The position numbers and the translations under genes were made by a program. From NCBI GenBank assembly GCA_030141605.1, contig JAQGDQ010000934.1, positions 1 to 27,500 of the forward strand: 27,500 bases of DNA. Direction: 5' to 3'. The notes under the pieces were generated by a model. It saw nothing but the letters and a program-made list of their open reading frames with translations, did not search any database and was not told where the DNA came from. The first letter of the stretch is position 1, and the number at the start of each line of letters is the position of its first letter. The DNA is from Tubiluchus corallicola (lineage: Eukaryota; Priapulida; Priapulimorpha; Priapulimorphida; Tubiluchidae). Shown in pieces: positions 1-8,472 of this stretch.

Positions 1-116
1 AACCTGCAGGAGGACAAATTTTAACATATTTAGATTTTACACAGAAAGATTTAAACACTTCAGTATTGATCCTTAGAAACAAATCCACTTGGGGCATTGC
101 AGCGTGTAGGGAGTCT

Positions 117-262
117 TGGCACAGGGAGGTGAGCAGAATCATGTCACTGGACGTATGATCAATTGGATGATGATGATGATGATTATGATCTGGCATAGGG
201 AGGTGAACAGAATCATGTCCCTGGACGTGTGATTCATTGGATGATGATGATGATGATATATC
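117..262. repeat. Two-unit tandem duplication ending in GAT tracts
   Basis: Two copies of a roughly 74-bp unit lie head to tail. Each begins GGCA(C/T)AGGGAGGTGA and ends in a short GAT/ATG microsatellite. They differ at only a few bases, which suggests a recent local duplication. The block lies in what should be the intron upstream of gene 1's second Ig exon. No coding potential is visible. Confidence 0.8.
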
Positions 263-431
263 GTTTCAAATCTGAGTTATTTTTAGATTGCATGCATGCA
301 TAGTTGTTATACTAAAATCACTTATACATTTTATTACACATTATTTAATAAACTAGAAATTTGAATACTACAACTATCATTCTCATCTGAACTGAAAGCA
401 CAATGTCCTAAATGATAATCTAATGTGGGCT

Positions 432-829
432 CAGGGCCTATTTCAGGGGGGAGGGGAGTGGGTATACTTCCCCGGGGCCTCACCCTCCAGGGGGGCCTCG
501 CGCGAAGGTAATATTTTTTTGGTTTATGCGAACATACTACCTCCTCTCTCTCTCTCTCTCTCTCGTCGCACGCGCGCCGTTTGCCAGTATTGACAAGTAT
601 TAAGGACTGGTCTTGAGAATAAAGCAGTTTTTCTTTCAATTGTTCTTTCATTTAACAACTGTATAACTCCATATTTTCTCTTCGAAAATGCTTCTCCGGC
701 GTTCTAGCAGTTCAAAAATTTTATGGACGCCAACCATGGTGGCGCCCACCACCCTGGCGTTTCACCTCCCCCCAGGGGCGTCACACGCGCCCACTTCCCA
801 AGGCCTCGCTTAGGCTGAAATAGGCCCTG
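432..829. mobile_element. Non-autonomous hAT-like MITE (398 bp) with 8-bp target duplication
   Basis: The element starts CAGGGCCTATTTCAG and ends with the exact reverse complement CTGAAATAGGCCCTG, a perfect 15-bp terminal inverted repeat. It is flanked on both sides by TGTGGGCT (424-431 and 830-837), a perfect 8-bp target site duplication. The CAGGG terminus and 8-bp duplication are the established hallmarks of hAT transposons. Subterminal G/C-rich stretches also mirror each other loosely, and there is a short CT microsatellite at about 541-563. At 398 bp there is no room for a transposase, so it is non-autonomous. It sits in the intron of gene 1, before the exon at 1023. Confidence 0.88.
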
Positions 830-1022
830 TGTGGGCTGCAGGCTTATATGCATCCTGCAGACCTGCTAACATCGATTACTTGGTCCATTCAACATTAAGA
901 CCTGAAATATTTCATTTTTCAATTCAAGTGAGAATAATGGTAGTGTTATCGAAGCATTTTTTGCATAAAGTGATACGACACTTCCTTATTTATATTTAAG
1001 TGTTTGTTTTTTACGGAAAAAG

Positions 1023-1132
1023 CTACGGAAATAGTATGGTGGACACCTGGATGGGAGCCTATACCAGGCAAAAGTGGCAATAAGACGATATTACTACACC
1101 AGAACGCCAGTCTACAGATAACATACATACAG
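1023..1132 (+). CDS. Gene 1, middle Ig exon (partial gene)
   Basis: This exon encodes the central strands of an Ig fold: the core tryptophan in TEIVWW, then NASLQITYIQ, which leads into the D-x-G-x-Y-x-C motif of the next exon. It follows an acceptor ending AAAAAG, whose polypyrimidine tract is poor, and ends at a GT donor (GTACGC). It is 110 nt: 2 nt completing a split codon plus 36 codons, so it enters in phase 1 and leaves in phase 0, exactly as the paralogous exon at 5392-5507. Potential N-glycosylation sites are NKT and NAS. The upstream exon with the signal peptide and first Ig cysteine is not in the window. The gene is probably a cell-surface receptor, but its ligand cannot be inferred. 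Confidence 0.8.
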
Positions 1133-1237
1133 GTACGCATGCGCTAAGACTTGTTCTTTATCCAATGAAAATGAACTGTAGTGTGTGTGCATCTGGGACT
1201 GCTAAATCCACAATTCTACATTGCTTTGACATTTTAG

Positions 1238-1654
1238 GAAGATGACTTTGGCTGGTACCATTGCGGCATATTGGATAAAAACATCAGTGACGGATACGGC
1301 ATGTACAAGAACGTGTCCAAGGCTCTTCTGGCAGCTGTGAAGACAGATGAAGAGCTGAGAGAACAATACCGCGATATGGGTACCGTTGGTGGTATAGCCG
1401 CAGCCATCTGCTGTGGACTATTCACATGCATCAGTATTGTCTACCTGTGGCGTTTTAGTAAAGCTGATGACGAGGAAGATGATATAGGAGAAGAGAAGAG
1501 AAACATTGAGGACGATGGTGTTAAACCAGTTGGTGCTCAAACCTATGAATATGACAACCCAAGTTTTGAAAAAAATGTTGATGAAACTGCTTATGATGGT
1601 AGTGAACCACCAAAGTATGAAACTGTTGCTGAAGACATGTCCACACAATTTTGA
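1238..1654 (+). CDS. Gene 1, last exon: Ig end, transmembrane helix and long cytoplasmic tail
   Basis: This exon begins after a TTTTAG acceptor, in phase 0, and encodes 138 aa to a TGA stop. Residues 1-9 (EDDFGWYHC) are the classic D-x-G-x-Y-x-C end of an Ig domain. Next come two N-glycosylation sites (NIS, NVS) and a juxtamembrane segment with ALLAAVKTDEELREQY shared with gene 2. The transmembrane helix is at about residues 48-71 (GGIAAAICCGLFTCISIVYL), followed by an acidic tail of about 65 aa. The tail contains VKPVG, YDNPSF (a pYxN or NPxF-like site), PPKY (a PPxY WW-domain ligand form) and YETV. These motifs suggest signalling or endocytic adaptors, which is inference; no canonical ITIM or ITAM is present. 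It is a type I membrane protein of the Ig superfamily, family not identified. Confidence 0.88.
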   Translation, partial: EDDFGWYHCGILDKNISDGYGMYKNVSKALLAAVKTDEELREQYRDMGTVGGIAAAICCGLFTCISIVYLWRFSKADDEEDDIGEEKRNIEDDGVKPVGAQTYEYDNPSFEKNVDETAYDGSEPPKYETVAEDMSTQF

Positions 1655-1799
1655 AGTGCAAAAATTTAGTAGTCTACTATCTGTGGAAGTTTTTTTTGTG
1701 CACGTATTCAGAATGTCATGCAATTATTCAAGCTTATAATGTGCGCATGCGCGCGCATCATTACGGTGTTTCACGTTGTGAGAAGTTTAAGTAGTTTAG

Positions 1800-1805
1800 A
1801 TTAAA
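1800..1805 (+). terminator. Possible variant poly(A) signal (ATTAAA) for gene 1
   Basis: ATTAAA lies about 145 bp after the gene 1 stop. I saw no canonical AATAAA in the few hundred bases after the stop. The hexamer is common in AT-rich DNA, so this is weak support only. Confidence 0.25.
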
Positions 1806-2008
1806 AACCAAGAATAACTCAAAAAGGTATGAGTCAGACACCGATGAGTTACGTCATTAGCTGGATTAGCCCGTTCTAATATTTATAATTATTCATATTT
1901 GAAAATTACCTGACGAACGAAATAACATCATCGGCTCCTGGAAAGTCTAGATAGTCATAAGACTTTTAAGATGACCTGCTGGCGTTATAAGCAACACTTA
2001 ACAGTTAA

Positions 2009-2169
2009 AACTCTTTGCTAAAGATTATGATCGTGGAGCCAATGGACTATAATCTTGAAGCCAACACACATGATTACTTTCACAAACTCTTGGCTAAAGA
2101 TTATGATCGTGGAGCCAATGGATTATAATCTTGAAGCCAACACACATGATTAGTTTCACAGTCTTGGCT
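2009..2169. repeat. 76-bp unit in two tandem copies
   Basis: Two nearly identical copies with period 76 contain AAAGATTATGATCGTGGAGC and end in a short partial third copy at GTCTTGGCT. The block lies between genes 1 and 2. It is probably a young slippage or unequal-crossover product. Confidence 0.85.
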
Positions 2170-3943
2170 TCTTAAAAGTACTGTAAGTGTATCTACACAA
2201 AACTACAAGAACATATAGTAACTATGACCTCCAACAGTCAGGGTCAGAAAGGCAAACGACACACACATTTCCACGAACCTTGAAGACAGAAGTTAATATA
2301 AAGGAATTGTTGGGAACGCATCATAAACATGAAAAATAGAAGCCAGCGAGACTGAATAAACATGCAACTAAAGGCTGATTATTTTCGTCTTCATCAACAA
2401 TGAGAGATTCCATAAGTGAAAGATCTCTTTGTACAACTAGCAATTTGACAAGTTAAGTGATAAGAAAAGAAAGGGATCATAGAGTGTAGGGAATTTCGTC
2501 AAGTATCTCGTTGGCCACGTGACCACGGTCACTCACCTGTGCAAATCTGTTTCTACCTGGGCAAGTGAGTTAGTTGGTAGACGTTAACAGGCTTCTTTAA
2601 AAGTAGTTTTTCACAGTATGATAGTGGCATAATTCGCCAGATATATTGGTAAATACTAGATTTGCTTTATGGAGACATACGATGTAAGTAAATACATCAT
2701 TTTGTATTATTTTGAATCATTATGAACTGATCACTGTGAACATTTGAGTTTAATGCATGACAATCTTATAAACTTGATAGAGCGTCGTATAAATTAGTAA
2801 ATTACCAAATTAGGTTTATTTACCGCGTGATTTTGTGTTTAGTAAAGTCTAGAACTACAGAATTAGTTAAAAAAAAATAGGCAAATCATTACAGATTACA
2901 AACAAGTGTATTGGACTGATTGAGCGCAGTTAATTTGATATTTTAGCTTAACATAAAGTTGATTAATTCGACTTTATATTAATCGACACGTAACTAAGCT
3001 TATCGCAACCTTCAGTTGAATGCAAATTCGTAAAATGGCCTTTTTTATTTTTTAATAGAAATGACGTATAAAACACTACAATATTGAGTTGGAACATGGC
3101 AGTCATTGATTGTAGTTCAGAGAGGTTGTATTTAACCAGGTTTAGTCGTTTTACTATGAAATACTCACACTGTTGTATTTAAGAATGTTTTTCAACGTTA
3201 TTACATGTAAAGCACAAAGTGAGTTTTATCTTATTAACACTGAAACTTTGGTGATGCATAAATAACTATGGAAGTTTTTGCTGAATCAATCAAAGTGGTT
3301 TATTTATGATATTGCAGCAATGATCAGGCTGAAATAACAACAACAAACTAATTACATATAGTACTGCCATGCCGCATAGAGCGTAAGTACAAATATAAAT
3401 GTTTCGAATTATACTAATTTAAGAATTGTTCCTTTAATCACAAAAGTAAAACTGCAAATAATATACCGTTCTAAACATCTGCTTGACACTGCATGGAGTT
3501 CTTATAGTTAAATGTGTTAAAAATTGCCTCCTGGCAAACAGCAATACGGGTGCTCTTCATATGCTGAAATCTTTGAGATCCTCTAATGCATGGTTTAATA
3601 TATATATATAATTATTTGTGCACTTGATTGCATAATACGGAACGTTATTATCAGGTTAGCACTGGCTTTTCAGAACCATCTTCAATTCATCTGTAGCGCC
3701 ATCTAGCGGGCATTATGTGAATAACACCACAGCAATACAAACAGTTAATCAGAAACAAAGTCCACGTCGACACTCACGAATTAACTCAGATACATTTTTG
3801 TATCACACTGGACTGTTACAACACCAAATCTTTCTATCAATATATCAATACCATATCTAATCGAAAATTCGTGTTTGTATAACCGATCACGGCGCTTGTG
3901 TTTGTGCAGTGAATCACAGTCGGTAAATTGTTTGCTTGAGATA
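2170..3943. other. Intergenic region between the two paralogs; no gene seen
   Basis: This stretch is AT-rich with frequent stops in all frames. It should contain the promoter of gene 2, but I see no convincing TATA box or initiator. A 15-base GCGCCATCTAGCGGG segment near 3697 resembles short terminal motifs of animal transposable elements, but no matching second end was found. Confidence 0.5.
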
Positions 3944-4130
3944 ATGCTAGATGCAGTGCTAGTTGTGGCTTCTTTGACATTAACCATCAGTTCAACTAAG
4001 CCTACAATGGCAGATATCGCTGGATCACCAAACAAGCAGGTGATTGCAGACAGATACTGGAGAAGAATTGCTTATCCAGGTGAAAATGCTACTCTACCGT
4101 GTCTCATAGTAGAAACAGAAGGATACGAGG
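3944..4130 (+). CDS. Gene 2, first exon: signal peptide and first Ig strand
   Basis: The start is the ATG at 3944 because it is followed at once by a hydrophobic signal-peptide core (residues 2-15, LDAVLVVASLTLTI) and a small-residue stretch. An in-frame upstream ATG at 3875 would put a basic, cysteine-rich stretch before the signal. After the signal come PGENATLPCL, which supplies the first Ig cysteine (residue 53) with an N-glycosylation site (NAT), and then VETEGYE. The exon ends in phase 1 at GAGG|GTAAGA, a good donor. Joined to the exons at 5392-5507 and 7713-8012 it gives an uninterrupted frame of 201 codons including the stop. It is the complete paralog of gene 1. The role inferred is a cell-surface Ig receptor or adhesion molecule. 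Confidence 0.82.
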
Positions 4131-4600
4131 GTAAGAACTGCAAATTTCATAAACCGTTTTCCTACTGCTAAATTTTTATGAACATATGACGATAAAATAC
4201 ATCGTACTGTTGTTGCTTTGATCATGATGGCGACAACGATGAAAAGGACAATGACCATTCGGGTATGAGGGTAAGAACTGGAAATTTTATAAACCGTTTT
4301 TCTACTGTTAAATTTTTATGTGAGTAAAACTGCTGGTTTAGCAGTAAAACTTACTGCTAAATACAAGTGAGTAAACTTGTATTTTTAATAAGGGGCAGCT
4401 GACCAAGTGACCAATAGGTCTTTCGCTGCTCCTTCTCAGTTGCAATGAAATGTAAAAATAATTATGTCGAACTTTAAACTGCTATTGAGAAAATAAAATC
4501 GAATTGAATTGAATTATGACGATAAAATATATCATACAGTTGTTGTTTTGATCATGATGGCGACGACGATGAAAATGACAATGACCATGAGGGTGGTCGA
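4121..4600 (+). repeat. Local duplication of the exon 1 donor region inside intron 1
   Basis: The exon 1 end plus intron start (4125-4180: ACGAGG, GTAAGAACTG and the following 45 bp) recurs at 4262-4320 as TGAGGGTAAGAACTG with few changes. The next segment (about 4185-4258, ATCATGATGGCGAC) recurs at 4515-4590. It is therefore one tandem duplication of about 135 bp, now split in its second copy by a 200-bp insertion. The second copy retains a decoy 5' splice site. A GAT/ATG tract follows at about 4603-4637. Confidence 0.85.
4319..4515 (+). mobile_element. SINE-like insertion with a GAATT 3' repeat tail
   Basis: About 195 bp interrupts the second copy of the local duplication; the uninterrupted first copy provides the empty-site comparison. 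The insert ends in tandem GAATT units after an AAATAAAAT stretch, as 3' tails of LINE-mobilised elements often do. It contains a perfect 9-bp hairpin (AAATACAAG at 4359-4367 with CTTGTATTT at 4376-4384). No Pol III A or B box was recognised, so it could instead be a truncated LINE end. Only a 3-bp candidate target duplication (ATG) is visible. Confidence 0.5.
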
Positions 4601-4778
4601 TGACGATACAGTTGATGATAGTGATGATGATGATGACTTTGCAGTTAAACGATGATATTCACACAGAATGAACGTTAATATTTATTAGAAGCTAACAGTG
4701 TATTATTAAAAAGCAAGCAGATCTCTAACGAATCTGGGACACGGAACAGGAGAAAATTAGCTAGGGAACGGTTTCGTA

Positions 4779-5292
4779 AATTTAAAGGAAGACCGGAAGA
4801 TTGTTTAGACTCAATCTCATTTTAATTTACTGCCCAAAATATATATTTTCTTGCCTATAAAAGTTAGCAATTGTTCCTTATATTTGAATAATTAGCATAG
4901 AAAGTTAATTAACGGTAACCGAACACAGGTATTGCTTATGTCACAAACTAACCACAGTTTGTGCAATGGTAGGCATCTCACTTGCGCGCACGTTTGCATA
5001 AGTGTTACTGCTTAAACGCGTGATGTCACGAAAATGGGCTCTACATCATATGACGTCAGAAACTAACTCTGCAGTTCATGATCATGGTTATCACGGTACC
5101 GTCTTTTATTTGTCGGCCACGCGAATGTGACAAAAAGGCGCCGCTGCCAATCTTGGTTCACGGAGCCGCGCGTAGCTTTGAAAGTTTAACAAAATTTGAG
5201 TATCCGAGGTAACTATTATTTATTCTAAGCCTTGATTTAAAAAAAGCTATTGTAGTTTTCAATATTTTAGAACATTCTTTATTCTGAACCAC
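4779..5292 (+). mobile_element. Dispersed repeat family 1, copy E
   Basis: This copy matches 13047-13337 and the reverse strand of 18335-18780 over long blocks, including GATTGTTTAGACTCAATCTC, ATTTGAATAATTAGC and TTTGAGTATCC. It retains a GC-richer centre with a perfect cAMP-response-element palindrome TGACGTCA (5051-5058), shared with copy D. It lacks the conserved coding tail present upstream in the other two copies and begins at TTAAAGGAAGACCGG, so it is shorter at the 5' end. It lies in intron 1 of gene 2. The class is unknown; see the finding on this family. Confidence 0.75.
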
Positions 5293-5391
5293 ACATTCTT
5301 CTTGATTATAATGTCGATGTAACATAAATTACAACTTTCTGACGAGACAATTCGCGTTCTTCTTTACTGTGACGTTTTCTGCTTTTTCCAG

Positions 5392-5507
5392 TGACAGAAA
5401 TTGAGTGGCTTCATCCCAACCAGACAGTAATTACTGAAGATAATGAAAACGATAACAAAGTTGTTCTCCAGCAGCAAAATGCCAGCCTTCATGTCAGCCA
5501 TATTCTC
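5392..5507 (+). CDS. Gene 2, middle Ig exon
   Basis: The exon lies between a good acceptor (CTTTTTCCAG) and a GTGAGT donor. It is 116 nt: 2 nt finishing a valine codon begun in exon 1, plus 38 codons, leaving in phase 0. It carries the Ig core tryptophan in TEIEWL (residue 68 of the joined protein) and NASLHVSHIL just before the D-x-G-x-Y-x-C motif of the last exon. NQT and NAS are potential N-glycosylation sites. It aligns with gene 1's exon at 1023-1132 in sequence and phase (TEI-W, QNASL). Confidence 0.87.
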
Positions 5508-5630
5508 GTGAGTACGATTATCTCAAATTCTTACAACAAAATGACGACTAAAACAATGACTTTTATTATTAGTTATAATCTTAGTTTCAATGCTAGAATA
5601 AACCCTGAATTTATATTTGAAGACAACACA

Positions 5631-5815
5631 CTTTATTAAAACTTCTACTTTACAATGTTAAACAGCTAAAATCATGCCAAACATTTCGACATGCTACTGC
5701 TGTCATCATCAGTGGTAAATTTACAAACATACAACCAGTTTATATAGGCAGAGTCTATTATGCACTAATTAAGTAGTTCGCAGAACCTTTCTGTTGATTC
5801 TAACCACAACCTAGC
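5631..5815 (+). repeat. Intron 2 repeat family 2, copy 1 (+)
   Basis: The copy runs from CTTTATTAAAACTT to CCACAACCTAGC and is followed directly by a TTA array. Its reverse strand contains CTGATGATGACAGC...GTCGAAA, a hammerhead-like half-core. It is about 185 bp and homologous to 6230-6385 (same strand) and 6630-6810 (opposite strand). Confidence 0.85.
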
Positions 5816-5846
5816 TATTATTATTATTATTATCATTATTATTAGC

Positions 5847-5882
<36 letters not shown>

Positions 5883-5895
5883 CATTATTATTAGC

Positions 5896-5945
<50 letters not shown>

Positions 5946-5947
5946 GC

Positions 5948-6023
<76 letters not shown>

Positions 6024-6084
6024 GTTATTATTATTATTATCATTATTATTAGCTATTATTATTATTATTATTATTATTATTAGC

Positions 6085-6157
<73 letters not shown>

Positions 6158-6182
6158 GTTATTATTATTATTATTATTATCG
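5816..6182. repeat. (TTA)n microsatellite with periodic AGC interruptions
   Basis: About 365 bp of TTA/ATT triplets are broken at intervals by AGCTATT, the same sequence as the junction with the flanking repeat (CCTAGCTATT). This suggests the array grew by repeatedly copying its own edge. The apparent poly-tyrosine or poly-isoleucine frames here are artefacts. Confidence 0.97.
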
Positions 6183-6229
6183 GTTTTATTACAGGTACAT
6201 AAAAACATCTATAGTTAGAAACTAAACAA

Positions 6230-6385
6230 CTTTATTAAAAACTTTTACATTAAAAAGTTTAAAGTTAAAATCATGTCAAACGTTTCGACTAGTTGCGGCT
6301 GTCATCATCAGTGGTACAGTTACGAACGTACAACCAGTTTATATAGGTAGTGCCTATTTTATACTAATTAAGTAGTTAGCAGAAG
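6230..6385 (+). repeat. Intron 2 repeat family 2, copy 2 (+)
   Basis: A second forward copy runs from TTTATTAAAAAC to AAGTAGTTAGCAGAAG. It lacks the AACCACAACCTAGC end found in copies 1 and 3; a short unrelated segment leads into the TAA array instead. The reverse strand again has CTGATGATGACAG...GTCGAAACG. Confidence 0.82.
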
Positions 6386-6404
6386 ACAAATGGATATGTC
6401 TGTT

Positions 6405-6628
<224 letters not shown>

Positions 6629-6629
6629 A

Positions 6630-6810
6630 GCTAGGTTGTGGTTAGAATCAACAGAAAAGTTCTGCGAACTACTTAATTAGTGAATAATAGGCTCTGCCTA
6701 TATAAACCGGTTTTCTGCTTGTAAATTTACCACTGATGATGACAGCAGTCTGTCGAAACGTTTGACATGATTTTAGCTTTTTATCTTCGTAAAGTAAAAA
6801 TTTTAATAAA
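6630..6810 (-). repeat. Intron 2 repeat family 2, copy 3 (inverted)
   Basis: This is the reverse complement of copy 1, running from GCTAGGTTGTGGTTAGAATC to TTTTAATAAA. On the + strand it shows CTGATGA (6733-6739), then GACAG/CTGTC (6741-6745 with 6750-6754) able to form a 5-bp stem, then GAAA (6755-6758). That matches the order of the 5' half of a hammerhead core. A matching stem III and cleavage-site half was not found. Confidence 0.82.
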
Positions 6811-6935
6811 CTCTGAATTATTCTTAATTTTAAAACCAACTTTGACCGAAAAGAAGGTTACGTGAAAAAGTGTGATGCCTGAATTAAACCTACCCACAAC
6901 CAAAGATTTGTGAATTACAAGTCCAATGGCATTAC

Positions 6936-7420
6936 CAGGGATGAGAACGACAAATTGCAAAAAACTCTGAAATAGGCCGGGGGTTTGGGGGCGGCGTAGC
7001 AGCAACAAAATTGCAATTTTGTGACCGAAGAGAGCCTCTAAGTAGACTTAAAATATCAGTTACCTTGTTTCATGCATAATTTAAAATAACCAACTATCAA
7101 GGATACATGATACCTAATTGTCTCAAAAATGCCTAAGTACTGGCCGCTCCTATGCAAAAGTATATAAAAACTGTCTGCAATTGACTCAAATAACTCTGCA
7201 CAATTGATTCTACATTTTTATACATAGAGATATACACGTGGTTACACCGATGTACGTGATGTAAACAAAGTGACGGCCTGCCAACTAGCGGTCAGTTTGT
7301 GAAATAATGTACTGGGTCCGTAAAAATTTTCTCAACGAATTTACGCGGTTTACAAAAATGGCACTACTGGTCTTCCAAAAACTCGGAATTCCGCTTATCC
7401 CCGGAAAATTCTCATCCCTG
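6936..7420. mobile_element. MITE with 12-bp terminal inverted repeats and 6-bp target duplication
   Basis: The element starts CAGGGATGAGAA and ends TTCTCATCCCTG, a perfect 12-bp terminal inverted repeat. It is flanked by CATTAC on both sides (6930-6935 and 7421-7426). It is 485 bp with no transposase, so non-autonomous. The CAGGG end looks hAT-like, but hAT usually makes 8-bp duplications; 6 bp may be an aberrant hAT event or another superfamily. Inside is a perfect 16-bp palindrome CAAAATTGCAATTTTG (about 7006-7021). It sits in intron 2 of gene 2. Confidence 0.72.
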
Positions 7421-7712
7421 CATTACTACCATAGACTATCCAGTTCCTTGGAAAATAATTTTAATTCAATAGTCCTAATGGCTAACTAGCTAATTCAACA
7501 TTCAGTTTAAAGCATTAGCGCACTCATACTAAAATACAGTAGTTACTAATTTATTAGATTATTTTTTATAATTAACTGACGGGGAACCACACATGACAGA
7601 ATGATATAAGAATCCTTTTTCCCTAGCAAATTCCTTCCTTTCAGTCAAATTTGGTTTCAAAATTTCAATATTTATGGATTTAGTCCATCAACGTTTTTTA
7701 CTGATTTTACAG

Positions 7713-8012
7713 ATGGATGATTTCGGTTGGTACTACTGTCAGCTCAAAAACAGAAGTAGCAGCAAGAGAAATGGCTACCAAATTTCCAGAGCTCTTCTGC
7801 GAAAAGTCAAAACCTGTGAAGAGCTCAGAGAAGACTACGTGGCTCATACTATCACTGCCGCCATTGCTGCTGCCGCCACGTTGGTCATCTCAGCGCTAAC
7901 CTGTGTGATTTACAAATACTGGTCTCGTCTCGAAAATCTGCTTCCCAACAAACTTGATGACGTGGAAGTTTTGCTCCCCGATAACGAACCAAGCAACGAA
8001 ATTCGTGGTTAA
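7713..8012 (+). CDS. Gene 2, last exon: Ig end, transmembrane helix, short tail
   Basis: This exon follows the acceptor TGATTTTACAG in phase 0. It encodes MDDFGWYYC (the D-x-G-x-Y-x-C Ig motif, second cysteine at residue 110), an NRS glycosylation site, and a juxtamembrane helix ALLRKVKTCEELREDY that aligns with gene 1. A transmembrane segment lies at about residues 145-168 (alanine-rich, then LVISALTCVIY). The tail is about 30 aa and acidic (LDDVEV, PDNEPSNE), ending EIRG at a TAA. That TAA falls in the GGTTAAACC start of the first unit of the adjoining 24-bp minisatellite. Compared with gene 1's 65-aa tail, the tyrosine and PPxY motifs are missing. The joined protein is about 200 aa, type I membrane. 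Confidence 0.88.
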   Translation: MDDFGWYYCQLKNRSSSKRNGYQISRALLRKVKTCEELREDYVAHTITAAIAAAATLVISALTCVIYKYWSRLENLLPNKLDDVEVLLPDNEPSNEIRG

Positions 8013-8438
8013 ACCAGTTGTAGTTCATACGGTTAAACCAGTTGTAGTTCGAACGGTTAAACCAGATGTAGTTCGAACGGTTAAGCCAGTTGTAGTTCGT
8101 ATGGTTAAACCAGTTGTAGTTCGTACGGTTAAACCAGTTGTAGTTTGAACGGTTAAACCAGATGTAGTTCGAACGGTTAAGCCAGTTGTAGTTCGAACGG
8201 TTAAACCAGTTGTAGTTCATACGGTTAAGCCAGTTGTAGTTCGTATGGTTAAACCAGTTGTAGTTCGTATGGTTAAACCAGATGTAGTTCGTACGGTTAA
8301 ACCAGATGTAGTTCGAACGGTTAAACCAGTTGTAGTTCGTATGGTTAAACCAGATGTAGTTCGTATGGTTAAACCAGATGTAGTTCGAACGGTTAAACCA
8401 GTTGTAGTTCGAACGGTTAAATCAGTGGCAGTTCCAGA
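8007..8438. repeat. 24-bp minisatellite, 18 units, starting inside gene 2's final codons
   Basis: Eighteen units of exactly 24 bp start GGTTAAACCAG(T/A)TG; the last unit is diverged. Variation falls at a few positions (AAACC/AAGCC, GTTG/GATG, CGAAC/CGTAC/CGTAT/CATAC). Because 24 is divisible by three, one frame stays open as an 8-residue repeat of the form V-K-P-(V/D)-V-V-R-(T/M), broken only by one TGA at 8146-8148 (unit 6, CGA to TGA), and closes at 8449-8451. The annotated gene 2 frame instead stops in the first unit. Confidence 0.97.
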
Positions 8439-8472
8439 TCTAATGATTTAAGCTGAAGGCTTAGATTAGTTG

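Noticed and set aside
6731-6790. Complete, active hammerhead ribozyme
   Set aside because: After GAAA I could not form a stem III followed by a U-H cleavage site and closing stem I; only the first half of the core fits.
7885-8220. Minus-strand frame with NYNWFNRS repeats
   Set aside because: It is the shadow of the 24-bp minisatellite and of gene 2's last exon; any stop-free 24-bp unit gives such frames.
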